NCBI RefSeq assembly: GCF_000981225.1
Contig: NZ_LAJC01000002.1
Coordinates: 62,001-126,000 of the forward strand
DNA: 64,000 nt
Source of the DNA: Allosalinactinospora lopnorensis
GTDB lineage: Bacteria > Actinomycetota > Actinomycetes > Streptosporangiales > Streptosporangiaceae
Reading direction: 5' to 3'
The notes under the pieces are model-generated. The model worked only from the letters and a program-made list of their open reading frames with translations. It was not told where the DNA came from and searched no databases. The translations under genes were made by a program, and so were the position numbers. Below, in pieces: positions 55,802-63,511 of the stretch (position 1 is the stretch's first letter; every line of letters begins with the position of its first letter).

Positions 55802-57487
55802 GTGGTTGCTGAAGACACCCGACAGGAGACGGCCGAGGCCGACGCGGCGCCGGGCGGGGACTCCCCCCTGGCTTCCTCGCCACGGTGGGGCCGTTTCGAT
55901 CTCTTTTGGCGTGTGCTCGCAGCGGCGGCCTCCGGTTTGGCCCAGCTGTTCGCCCTGCCCCCGTACGGCCTGTGGTGGCTGGCGCCGTTGAGCGCGGCGC
56001 TGCTCGCCTTCGCGGTGCTCGGAACCCGGCTGCGGCGAGCCGCCTGGCTGGGGGCCGTCAGCGGCGCTGCTCTGATGGTCCCGCTGGTGAAGTGGCAGGA
56101 GGTCTTCGGCGCCGACGTCTGGCTGCTGATCGCCGCGGCCGAGACCGTGTACTACATCCCCATGGCCGCCGGGCTCGCCTGCGTGCTGCGCATACCCGGC
56201 TGGCCGGTGTGGACGGCCGCTCTGTGGGTGCTGCAGGAAGCGGTGCGCGCCCGCTTCCCGTTCGACGGTTTCCCGTGGGGGAAGCTGGCGTTCAGCCAGC
56301 CCGGCGGGCCCCTTGCCGGTTACGCCTCCCTGGGCTCCTCCGCCCTGGTCACGTTCATGGTGGCGCTGACCGGGGCGCTTCTGCTGTGGGCGGTGCTGCG
56401 GGTGGCGGGCGCGGCGCGTCCGGCCAGGCCCGCCCTCCGCACGGCGGAGGCGCCTCGCGCCGGAGGGGGTCTCCGCACCGGGGTGCTTCCCGGAACGGCC
56501 GCGCTGGCCGGGGCCGCGGCGATCCTCGCCGCAGGGGCCGCCGTTCCGGAGGTCGGAGCGCCCGCGCGGGACCGTGCGGTCAACGTGGCGCTGGTGCAGG
56601 GCAACGTTCCCCGCGTGGGGGAGATGGACATCCTGGGCGAGCGTATGCAGGTGCTGCAGAACCACGTGGACGGCGTGCACCGCCTCGCCGACCGGGTGCG
56701 CGCAGGGGAGGTCGAGCAGCCCGACCTGGTGGTCCTGCCGGAGAACTCCAGCGACATCGACGCCTATACGGACCAGGAGGCCGCCGCGATGATCGGCGCC
56801 GCGGCCCGGGACATCGACGCCCCCCTGCTCTTCGGTATCACCCGGTTCCACGAGGACGGCCTCACCAGGGAGGCCCGCAGCGTCGTGTGGGATCCGCAGG
56901 ACGGTCCGGGCGAGTACTACACCAAGCGCTTCCTGGTCCCCTTCGGCGAGTACATCCCCTACCGCGATTTCTTCACGGGATTCGTGTCCCGCCTGGAACA
57001 GGTCTCCACCGACTCCGTGCCCGGAACCGAGCCGGGGGACGTGACACTGGGCGGCACCACCCTGGCCACCGCCATCTGCTTCGACGTCGCCTTCGACCGT
57101 CCGGTGCGCGAGGCCGTGGCAGCGGGAGGCGAGATCATCGCGGTTCCCACCAACAACGCCAACTACAACTTCACCGGACAGACCGACCAGCAGCTGGCGA
57201 TCACCCGGCTGCGCGCCGTCGAGCACGGGCGTCCCGCCGTGGTCGCCGCCACCAGCGGGGTCAGCGCGGTCGTGGGTGCCGACGGCGGCCTGTCGTACCG
57301 CTCCGCGGAGGCCGAGCCCGCCGAACACGTCGCCGAGGTGCCCGCGATGGCCGGACAGACCATCGCCACCCGGATCGGCGCGCTGCCCGAAGCCGCCCTG
57401 TGCGCCATCGCCGCGGGGGCGGTCATCGCCGGGGTCGCCCTCGCACGCCGCGTGCGGAGCCGGGAGCGCGCGGCGGAGCGCCGCTGA
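55802..57487 (+). CDS. lnt: Apolipoprotein N-acyltransferase
   Basis: A polytopic membrane enzyme adding the third acyl chain to lipoproteins. About six N-terminal transmembrane helices (FWRVLAAAASGLAQLFALPP onward), then an extracellular nitrilase-fold domain with the catalytic triad Glu314 (VVLPENSS), Lys375 (YYTKRFLVPFGEYIPYR) and Cys426 (TAICFDVAFD). A final helix and basic tail close it. N-acylation occurs in actinobacteria. GTG 55802 with GGAAAGCGAG upstream is preferred; GTG 55784 would add six residues. It would modify lipoproteins such as those at 35957 and 50141. Confidence 0.92.
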   Translation: MVAEDTRQETAEADAAPGGDSPLASSPRWGRFDLFWRVLAAAASGLAQLFALPPYGLWWLAPLSAALLAFAVLGTRLRRAAWLGAVSGAALMVPLVKWQEVFGADVWLLIAAAETVYYIPMAAGLACVLRIPGWPVWTAALWVLQEAVRARFPFDGFPWGKLAFSQPGGPLAGYASLGSSALVTFMVALTGALLLWAVLRVAGAARPARPALRTAEAPRAGGGLRTGVLPGTAALAGAAAILAAGAAVPEVGAPARDRAVNVALVQGNVPRVGEMDILGERMQVLQNHVDGVHRLADRVRAGEVEQPDLVVLPENSSDIDAYTDQEAAAMIGAAARDIDAPLLFGITRFHEDGLTREARSVVWDPQDGPGEYYTKRFLVPFGEYIPYRDFFTGFVSRLEQVSTDSVPGTEPGDVTLGGTTLATAICFDVAFDRPVREAVAAGGEIIAVPTNNANYNFTGQTDQQLAITRLRAVEHGRPAVVAATSGVSAVVGADGGLSYRSAEAEPAEHVAEVPAMAGQTIATRIGALPEAALCAIAAGAVIAGVALARRVRSRERAAERR

Positions 57488-57604
57488 GGGGCGGGCGGTG
57501 AGCGCGAAGGACGGCTCCGCGGGTGTCCGCGCTTCGGTGGGAACGAAAGCGGCACTCGGTGCGTTTCCCCTGAGGGACGCGAGATGTCTTCGAGGATGGT
57601 GCCC

Positions 57605-58126
57605 ATGCCGCTGTTGATCGTGCTAGCGCTGATGGCGCTGCCTTTCCTGGAGATCTGGCTGATCATCCTGGCGGGCCAGCAGATCGGTGTCGCCTGGACC
57701 ATCGCCGCATTGTTCCTGCTGAGCGCCTCCGGTCTCCTGGTGTTGCGTGGCGCCGGGACCAAGGCGTTCCGCGAGGCCGACGAGACGATGCGCACCGGTG
57801 TCCCTCCGCAGGGAAGCCTGCTCGACACTCTCATGACCCTGGTCGGCGGCATCCTGCTGCTCACACCGGGCTTCATCACCGGCGCGGTCGGCGCCGTGCT
57901 CGCGCTCCCGTTCACCCGCCCTGCACTGAAGTGGGCGTTCATCGGCTGGGCCGAGCGGCGGATCCAGAAGATGGGCGCCACCGTCCACGGGTCCGACGGG
58001 CCGGTCGTCACCCTGGGGGGCCAGAACACCTCCTGGCGGGAGCGAGGCGGGAGCGCGCCCGGCGGCGGCAGGGTCGTTCCGGGCCACATCGTCGAGGACG
58101 ACGAGACCGGCGACGCCAAGGGCTGA
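57605..58126 (+). CDS. fxsA: FxsA-family membrane protein
   Basis: A small cytoplasmic-membrane protein of the FxsA family; E. coli FxsA relieves phage-T7 exclusion by F plasmids, otherwise the role is unknown. Starts [20 protein letters not shown] with the conserved E, then [20 protein letters not shown] and a third helix region [21 protein letters not shown] with the family LLTPGFITD-like motif. The soluble tail is Gly/Arg/Asp-rich. ATG 57605 has GAGG nine bases upstream; ATG 57584 and GTG 57599 are in-frame alternatives. It follows lnt by 117 bp. Confidence 0.85.
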   Translation: MPLLIVLALMALPFLEIWLIILAGQQIGVAWTIAALFLLSASGLLVLRGAGTKAFREADETMRTGVPPQGSLLDTLMTLVGGILLLTPGFITGAVGAVLALPFTRPALKWAFIGWAERRIQKMGATVHGSDGPVVTLGGQNTSWRERGGSAPGGGRVVPGHIVEDDETGDAKG

Positions 58127-58205
58127 CCGCGGTGTCGGCCTCCGCAGCACCGACCCTGCGGCGACCAGTACGCATCCGCTTCCGGGCCGGGGGACAATCG
58201 AAGGC

Positions 58206-59027
58206 GTGACCAACGAACACCCGTGGAACTACCTCATGGACATGGACGGGGTCCTCGTGCGCGAGGAGCACCTCGTCCCTGGCGCCGACAGCCTGATCGC
58301 GGAGCTGCGCGAGAAGGGCACTCCCTTCATGGTGTTGACCAACAACTCCATTTACACCCCTCGCGACCTGCGGGCACGCCTCCTCCGTATCGGTTTGGAC
58401 ATCCCCGAGGGCTCCATCTGGACCTCCGCGCTGGCGACCGCCCAGTTCCTGGAGACGCAGCGCCCCGGAGGATCGGCGTTCGTGGTGGGGGAGTCGGGCC
58501 TGACGACCGCTTTGCACAACATCGGCTACGTGCTGACCGAGAGCGACCCCGACTACGTGGTTCTGGGGGAGACCCGCACCTACAGCTTCGAGGCGATCAC
58601 CCGGGCTATCCGGCTGGTCGAAGGGGGCGCGCGGTTCATCGCCACCAACCCCGACGAGAAAGGGCCGAGCCGGGAGGGGTCGCTGCCCGCCACCGGCGCG
58701 GTGGCGGCGCTGATCGAGAAGGCCACCGGGCGCGCTCCCTACTATGTCGGCAAACCCAACCCGTTGATGATGCGCTCGGCGCTGCGCAGGCTCGGTGCGC
58801 ATTCCGAGAACACGCTGATGATCGGCGACCGCATGGACACCGATGTCTGCTCCGGTCTGGAGGCGGGGCTGCAGACGATCCTCGTGCTGTCCGGGATCTC
58901 CAAAAGCGAGACCGCCGACCTGTTCCCTTACCGACCGACGAAGGTGATCGGGTCGGTCGCCGACCTCGTCGGCAACACCGAGGATCCGTTCGACACGAAA
59001 AAGGACGACAGTACGGCCACAGCCTGA
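58206..59027 (+). CDS. HAD-superfamily phosphatase, NagD-like
   Basis: A 273-residue cytosolic HAD IIA phosphatase. Motif I is LMDMDGVLV (nucleophile Asp plus DxD partner), motif II VLTNNS, the cap domain follows (about 80-190), motif [14 protein letters not shown] and motif [11 protein letters not shown]. Relatives dephosphorylate nucleoside or sugar phosphates. The start is GTG 58206. It converges on rbpA with a very long palindrome between them. Confidence 0.92.
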   Translation: MTNEHPWNYLMDMDGVLVREEHLVPGADSLIAELREKGTPFMVLTNNSIYTPRDLRARLLRIGLDIPEGSIWTSALATAQFLETQRPGGSAFVVGESGLTTALHNIGYVLTESDPDYVVLGETRTYSFEAITRAIRLVEGGARFIATNPDEKGPSREGSLPATGAVAALIEKATGRAPYYVGKPNPLMMRSALRRLGAHSENTLMIGDRMDTDVCSGLEAGLQTILVLSGISKSETADLFPYRPTKVIGSVADLVGNTEDPFDTKKDDSTATA

Positions 59028-59053
59028 CCCGGCGGTCCGACACGGGGGCGGAA

Positions 59054-59103
59054 CGCGTGAGTGGGGGGAGGCGGCCCTAGGGCCGCCTCCCCCCACTCAC
59101 GCG
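59054..59103. terminator. 50-bp perfect palindrome between convergent genes
   Basis: 59054-59078 and 59079-59103 are perfect inverted arms of 25 bp, with AGTGGGGGGAGGCGGCC in the left arm. It lies 27 bp after the phosphatase stop and two bases before the rbpA stop, so it can terminate both transcripts; in RNA the tip must open into a small loop. Confidence 0.75.
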
Positions 59104-59105
59104 GG

Positions 59106-59488
59106 TCAGGCGCTCTGACGCTGCTGCGCCAGCTCCTGTATGTGCTCCTGCTCTTCCTTACGGCGCGCCCGGAGCAGCTCCAGCCGTTCGGCCAGGACCT
59201 CCTCCAGGTCCTCCATGCTCCGACGCTCCAGCAGCATGTCCCAGTGTGTCCGCGCGGGTTTCGCCTTCTTCTCCTGCTGCTCCTCGCCGTCGACCATGAG
59301 GCGTTGTCGCCGCAGAAGCGGCACTCCCAGCGGGTCGGGATCTCTGCCTCGGTCGCGAAGGTGACAGAGAAGCGATGACCCCCGGGGCAGTCGTAGGTGA
59401 CCTCTTGGCGCGGGGCCAGGTCGGTGTTGCGGTCGTTCTCGTAGCTGGTTGCCCCGAGCCGTGTTCCGCGAAGTGCTCGCTCGGCCAT
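59106..59488 (-). CDS. rbpA: RNA polymerase-binding protein RbpA; one-base frameshift near 59300
   Basis: Essential actinobacterial transcription factor that binds RNA polymerase and principal sigma factor and helps open promoters. [20 protein letters not shown] is the N-terminal tail. The zinc-binding core has the pair CPGGHRFSV and CRFCGDNA, and the sigma-interacting helix is MEDLEEVLAERLELLRARR. The frame breaks at GG 59300-59301 of the plus strand. Adding one base gives CGDNALMVDGEEQQEKK and a 127-residue protein, normal for RbpA. ATG 59488 follows GGAGG. A sigma-R-type promoter lies upstream. Confidence 0.95.
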
Positions 59489-59817
59489 CGTGTACGTGCC
59501 TCCAGGCGCTCTTGCGGTCTCGTGGGTGTAACGCGTCGTTCCGTGTCAGGATTCCCCGGACATCGGCCGTCCAACCGTGCGGCGACGTCCGGTCGCCGTT
59601 CCCGACTGCGCTACGGCAGGGTTCACCGTACATTTCCGCATCGCGTCCGCTGCCTCGCGGGGGAGACTCGCCCCGGTGCGGCGGTTTTTGGGGAATCCTT
59701 TGCCGGAACGGGACGGCCACGGTGAGTTACCCGTATCACGGTTCTTTCACCGATGACTCACGGCGGAAACATTGCAGGCCTATCTTCAGGGCCCCGACCG
59801 CCTGCGAGGAGTCCACG
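59489..59817. other. Divergent region between rbpA and the P450 gene
   Basis: 329 bp without a gene. The left side holds the rbpA ribosome site and sigma-R promoter. The right side (59715-59790) is less GC-rich (GTTACCCGTATCACGG, GGAAACATTGCAGGCCTATC) and probably carries the P450 promoter, but no clear boxes stand out. Confidence 0.4.
59530..59555 (-). promoter_or_regulatory. Sigma-R-type promoter of rbpA (GGAAT-N18-GTT)
   Basis: On the minus strand GGAAT (59555-59551) and GTT (59532-59530) are exactly 18 bp apart, ending 41 bp before the rbpA ATG. In S. coelicolor rbpA is a known SigR target, which supports the call. Confidence 0.75.
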
Positions 59818-61341
59818 ATGAGCCATGCTTCCCGCTATGCCGGCGTCGCGGATCGGCGCGCCGCCGGCCAGTGCCCGATGAGTGCCGAGGCAGTCCCGCT
59901 GTATACCGAGGCGACGACCGATGACCGCGGCGCGGTATGGGAGAGGCTGCGCGCGAGATACGGGCCGGTCGCCCCTGTCGAGGTCGCTCCCGGAACCGTC
60001 GGCTGGCTGCTGCTGGGATACCACGAGAACCTGGAGGCGCTGCGGGACCAGAACCGCTTCTTCGCCGAGCCGGGGTTGTGGGACGGCCCGCCGCGCGCAC
60101 GGGCGCTCGCCGGCGGCGGCGACGAGCACCGGCGACTGCGAGCCCCCATTGTGGACGCGCTGGCCCGGCTGACGCCGGCGCGGATCACCGCCGAGGTCGA
60201 GAGCGTGGCGGGGGCGCTCCTCGACGGTATCGCGACCGCGGGCCGGGCCGACCTGATCGGCCAGTATGCCGAGCCGCTGTCCGCCCTCCTGCTCAACCGG
60301 CTGCTGGGGCTCCCGGACGACTACGGGCGGCTGCTCGCCGATCTGACCACGGCGGTGTGGAGCGGCGAACACGCCCGCGCCGAGCCGGCGGCGCGGGGGG
60401 TTCACGACTACTTCACCGGTACTGTCGCCCGCAAGCGGGAGCATCCGGGCGAGGACCTGGCCACCTGGCTGCTGCGGCACCCGGCGGCACTGAGCGACCA
60501 GGAGGCCGCGCAGGAGCTGATGTCGCTGTGGACGGCCGGGCACGAACCCACGACGCACCTCATCGGCAACGCCCTGGCCCGGCTGCTCGGCGACCCCGAG
60601 ATCGCGATGACCTACGGTAGTGCCACGCTGCCCGCCGACGACTTCCTCGACTACGTTATGTGGGTCGATCCGCCGCTGAAGATGCTCGCCGGCCGCTTCA
60701 GCGCCCACGACATGCGAATCGGTGGCGCCGAGATCAAGAAGGGCGAGGCGATGCTCGTCGGGTTCGCCCCGGCGCACGCCGATCCGGCCGTGACCGGTTC
60801 CGGCGATGCGCGCTCCTTCGCCGGGAACCGCGCGCACCTTATGTGGGGAGCCGGGGCGCACGCCTGCCCCGCGCAGGGACTGGCACGCGAGATCGCCCGG
60901 ATCGCCCTCGATACCGTGGTCGCCCGGTTGCGCGGGGCGACTCTGGCCACCGTGCCGGACAACCTGCGGTGGCGCGATTCGCTTTCGGTGCGCGGGCTGG
61001 TGGAGCTGCCGGTCGTCTTCGCCGCGGCGAGGCCGGCCCCTGATGACACCGCAGCCGCGGAGGAGAAACCGGTCCGCGGGATCGGCCGCCGGATACGCAA
61101 GACCGCGCGCCCCCGGCGGCAGGGCGCCCGCTATCAGGCGCCCTCGGCTCCGGCGGAGGAGGACTCCCCTGTTCGGAAGGAGGCACCCGCAGCCGGAGTG
61201 CGGCCGGTTCCGGCGCGGCCGCGCCGGCAGTCCCCCTCAGGTGCCCGCTACCAGGCGCCCGGTTCCGCGGCCGCCGAGGAACCCCGGCCGGACGCACTGG
61301 AACGGCTCCTCGGCGCGTGGCGGGCAGAACCGGCGCCGTGA
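59818..61341 (+). CDS. Cytochrome P450 lacking the ExxR motif, with a C-terminal repeat tail
   Basis: A 507-residue protein. The core (1-400) has VGWLLLGYHENLEAL, the oxygen-activation helix TAGHEPTTH (A240 region) and the heme loop LMWGAGAHACPAQGLARE with Cys350. The K-helix, normally ExxR, reads DYVMWVDPP (278-286), so the otherwise near-universal Glu and Arg are absent. CYP157 of Streptomyces conservons is known to lack ExxR too, and this may be a relative, though no conservon genes lie here. A tail of about 100 residues carries two copies of RRQ...GARYQAP in a Pro/Glu/Arg-rich context. ATG 59818 follows GCGAGGAG. Substrate unknown. Confidence 0.88.
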   Translation: MSHASRYAGVADRRAAGQCPMSAEAVPLYTEATTDDRGAVWERLRARYGPVAPVEVAPGTVGWLLLGYHENLEALRDQNRFFAEPGLWDGPPRARALAGGGDEHRRLRAPIVDALARLTPARITAEVESVAGALLDGIATAGRADLIGQYAEPLSALLLNRLLGLPDDYGRLLADLTTAVWSGEHARAEPAARGVHDYFTGTVARKREHPGEDLATWLLRHPAALSDQEAAQELMSLWTAGHEPTTHLIGNALARLLGDPEIAMTYGSATLPADDFLDYVMWVDPPLKMLAGRFSAHDMRIGGAEIKKGEAMLVGFAPAHADPAVTGSGDARSFAGNRAHLMWGAGAHACPAQGLAREIARIALDTVVARLRGATLATVPDNLRWRDSLSVRGLVELPVVFAAARPAPDDTAAAEEKPVRGIGRRIRKTARPRRQGARYQAPSAPAEEDSPVRKEAPAAGVRPVPARPRRQSPSGARYQAPGSAAAEEPRPDALERLLGAWRAEPAP

Positions 61342-61746
61342 TCAGGCGCGGGGTTCCAGGACGACCACCGGGATGGGGCGGTCGGTCTTCGCCTGGTAAC
61401 TGTCGTAGTCCGGCCAGACTTCGGCCATGTACGGCCATAGCCGCGCCTTTTCCTCAGCGCTGGCGTCCCGAGCGCGCGCGGGTACCCGGTCGGCCTTGAC
61501 CTGGAGTTCGACCTCGGAGCCCGCGCTCAGGTTCTTGTACCAGGACGGATGGTCCTCGGCGCCGCCGTTGGAGGCGACCACGACATAGTCGTCGCCGTCG
61601 CGCCGGTAGATGAGCGGTGTGCTCCGCTGCAGCCCCGAGCGCCGGCCGGTCGTGGTGAGAATGAGGACGGTGGTCCCCTGCCAATCGTGCCCCACCTCCC
61701 CGTTGGTCTCCATGTAGCGCTTCACGTGTTCATGACCGAACAGCAT
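61342..61746 (-). CDS. Nitroreductase-family deazaflavin-dependent oxidoreductase (Ddn-like)
   Basis: A 134-residue split-barrel protein of the actinobacterial F420-dependent Ddn/FDOR family: GTTVLILTTTGRRSGLQRSTPL near residue 25, VVVASNGGAEDHPSWYKNL near 55, then VELQVKADRVPARARDASAEE and a C-terminal Trp/Tyr-rich WPDYDSYQAKTDR. This is the typical order TTTGRKSG, ASxGGxxxxPxWxxNL. Such enzymes reduce quinones or nitro compounds with F420H2 outside or at the membrane. The ATG is at 61746. Its stop abuts the P450 stop directly (convergent, no gap). Confidence 0.9.
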   Translation of the reverse strand: MLFGHEHVKRYMETNGEVGHDWQGTTVLILTTTGRRSGLQRSTPLIYRRDGDDYVVVASNGGAEDHPSWYKNLSAGSEVELQVKADRVPARARDASAEEKARLWPYMAEVWPDYDSYQAKTDRPIPVVVLEPRA

Positions 61747-62016
61747 GCTGCTCCTCCACTCGGTTCGCGCGGCCGTGCTCGTTGGTCACCCTCCGGATAC
61801 CCGCTACGGGAGAGGGAGCACCGGAGCCGCGGGCACAACCGCTTACGTGCAGGGCGTCGGATGCGGACACCGTGACCGGAACCGGCCACCCCGTCCTCGG
61901 GGAGCGGGTACGCGACGGCGCGCCCACGGCTGAGGGGTTATGGAACTCCGGATTTCCGCTTAATGTTCGGCGGGCATGCATTGCCGGAATCCACCGTTCG
62001 CACAGGAGGTTCAAGG

Positions 62017-63462
62017 GTGATCCCCGGTCCGTGTCTCCCGACGTCGTGGCGCGCCGCTACCGTGGCGCTGCCACTGGTGCTCGTGTCCGCTCTGATCCTA
62101 ACCGCGGCCCCCGCAGGCGCCGAACAGCGCGCCGCCGACGAGGGCGATGACATAGCCGACCGCCTCGAAGAGGTACCCGGACTCACGGTCGTGGCGGAAC
62201 AGGACACCGAACCCGGTTTCCGGCACTTCGTTCTCGAGTACGAGCAGCCCGCCGACCACGACGATCCCGACAAGGGGACCTTCAACCAGCGCATGACCCT
62301 GCTGCACCGCGGGCTGGACCGCCCCACCGTGCTGCACACCAGCGGCTACCACGTGTACACCGACCCCTTCCGCGCCGAGCCCACGCGCCTCGTCGACGGC
62401 AACCAGCTCTCCACCGAGCAGCGGTTCTTCGAGCCCTCGAAGCCGGACTCCGCGGACTACGCCGACCTGGACATCCGCCAGGCCGCCGCGGACCACCACC
62501 GCATCCTCCGGGCCCTCGACGGCATCTACGAGCGTGAATGGATCTCCACCGGCGCGTCCAAGGGCGGTATGACGTCGGTTTACCACAGGCGCTTCTATCC
62601 CGACGACCTCGACGGCACCGTCGCCTACGTCGCGCCGAACGATGTGGACAACGACGAAGACAGCGCCTACCTGGAGTTCTTCGACGGGGTGGGTACCGAC
62701 CCCCAGTGCCAGCAGGACCTGGCCGCCCTGCAGCGGGAAGCCCTGGAGCGCCGCGGGGAACTCGTCGAGCACTACGAGAAGCTCGCCGCGGAGGAGGGGT
62801 GGACCTTCGGCCGGAGCCTCGGGAGCGCCGACGCCGCCTTCGAAGTGACGGTGTTGGACACCCCATGGGCGTTCTGGCAGTACCAGACGGAGGAACGCTG
62901 CGGCGAGATCCCCGGCGACGACGCCTCCGCCGACGAGATCGCGGCGTTCCTGGACGACGTCTACGGCTTCGACTTCAGCACCGACCAGGGCGTCGAGCCC
63001 TACATTCCGTACTACTACCAGGCCGCCACGCAGCTGGGCTCCCCGAGCGTACCCACTGACCACATCGACGACCTGCTGGAATACCCGGGGCTGTTCGACG
63101 CGGCCAGTTACCTGCCCGATGACATCGCGCTGCCCGACTTCGACGCGGACGCCATGCCCGACATCGACCGGTGGGTGCGCACCCGGGGCGAGCAGTTGCT
63201 GTTCGTCGACGGGGAGTTCGACCCATGGGGCGCCGAGCCGTTCCATGTCCGGGAGGGGAAGCGCGACACCATGCGGTTCGTCGCTCCCGAGGCCAACCAC
63301 GGCGCCAGCATCGGGCAGCTGACGCCGGAGGAGGGAGCCGCCGCCACCGCAGCGGTGCGCCGCTGGGCCGGCGTGGACGACGAGGTCCTGGTCCGGTCGT
63401 TCGAACGCGTCCCGGCGCTCGACGACGCCGGCGAGGAGGAACGCGAGCGCCGTACCCCGTAG
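62017..63462 (+). CDS. Secreted S28-family tripeptidyl aminopeptidase
   Basis: A 481-residue exported serine peptidase, cf. Streptomyces PS-10-type tripeptidyl aminopeptidases. The signal peptide (about 1-35, ATVALPLVLVSALILTAAPAGA) ends in AGA. The nucleophile Ser181 lies in STGASKGGMTS, the Asp in FVDGEFDPWG and the His in ANHGASIG. Acidic, Asp/Glu-rich composition fits an extracellular enzyme. GTG 62017 is preferred because AGGAGG stands eight bases upstream; the longer in-frame version has no ribosome site. The 270 bp before it contain no recognisable gene. Confidence 0.88.
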   Translation: MIPGPCLPTSWRAATVALPLVLVSALILTAAPAGAEQRAADEGDDIADRLEEVPGLTVVAEQDTEPGFRHFVLEYEQPADHDDPDKGTFNQRMTLLHRGLDRPTVLHTSGYHVYTDPFRAEPTRLVDGNQLSTEQRFFEPSKPDSADYADLDIRQAAADHHRILRALDGIYEREWISTGASKGGMTSVYHRRFYPDDLDGTVAYVAPNDVDNDEDSAYLEFFDGVGTDPQCQQDLAALQREALERRGELVEHYEKLAAEEGWTFGRSLGSADAAFEVTVLDTPWAFWQYQTEERCGEIPGDDASADEIAAFLDDVYGFDFSTDQGVEPYIPYYYQAATQLGSPSVPTDHIDDLLEYPGLFDAASYLPDDIALPDFDADAMPDIDRWVRTRGEQLLFVDGEFDPWGAEPFHVREGKRDTMRFVAPEANHGASIGQLTPEEGAAATAAVRRWAGVDDEVLVRSFERVPALDDAGEEERERRTP

Positions 63463-63511
63463 CGGCGCCCGGGCGGCCGCGGAGCGGGGCCCGCCCCGCG
63501 GCCGCCCCGCC

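Noticed and set aside
55275-55883. 202-codon minus-strand frame overlapping the lnt start region
   Set aside because: Composition is Arg/Pro/Gly-rich shadow coding, it crosses operator-like palindromes and has no ribosome site. Only a ten-residue stretch faintly resembles an ABC exporter.
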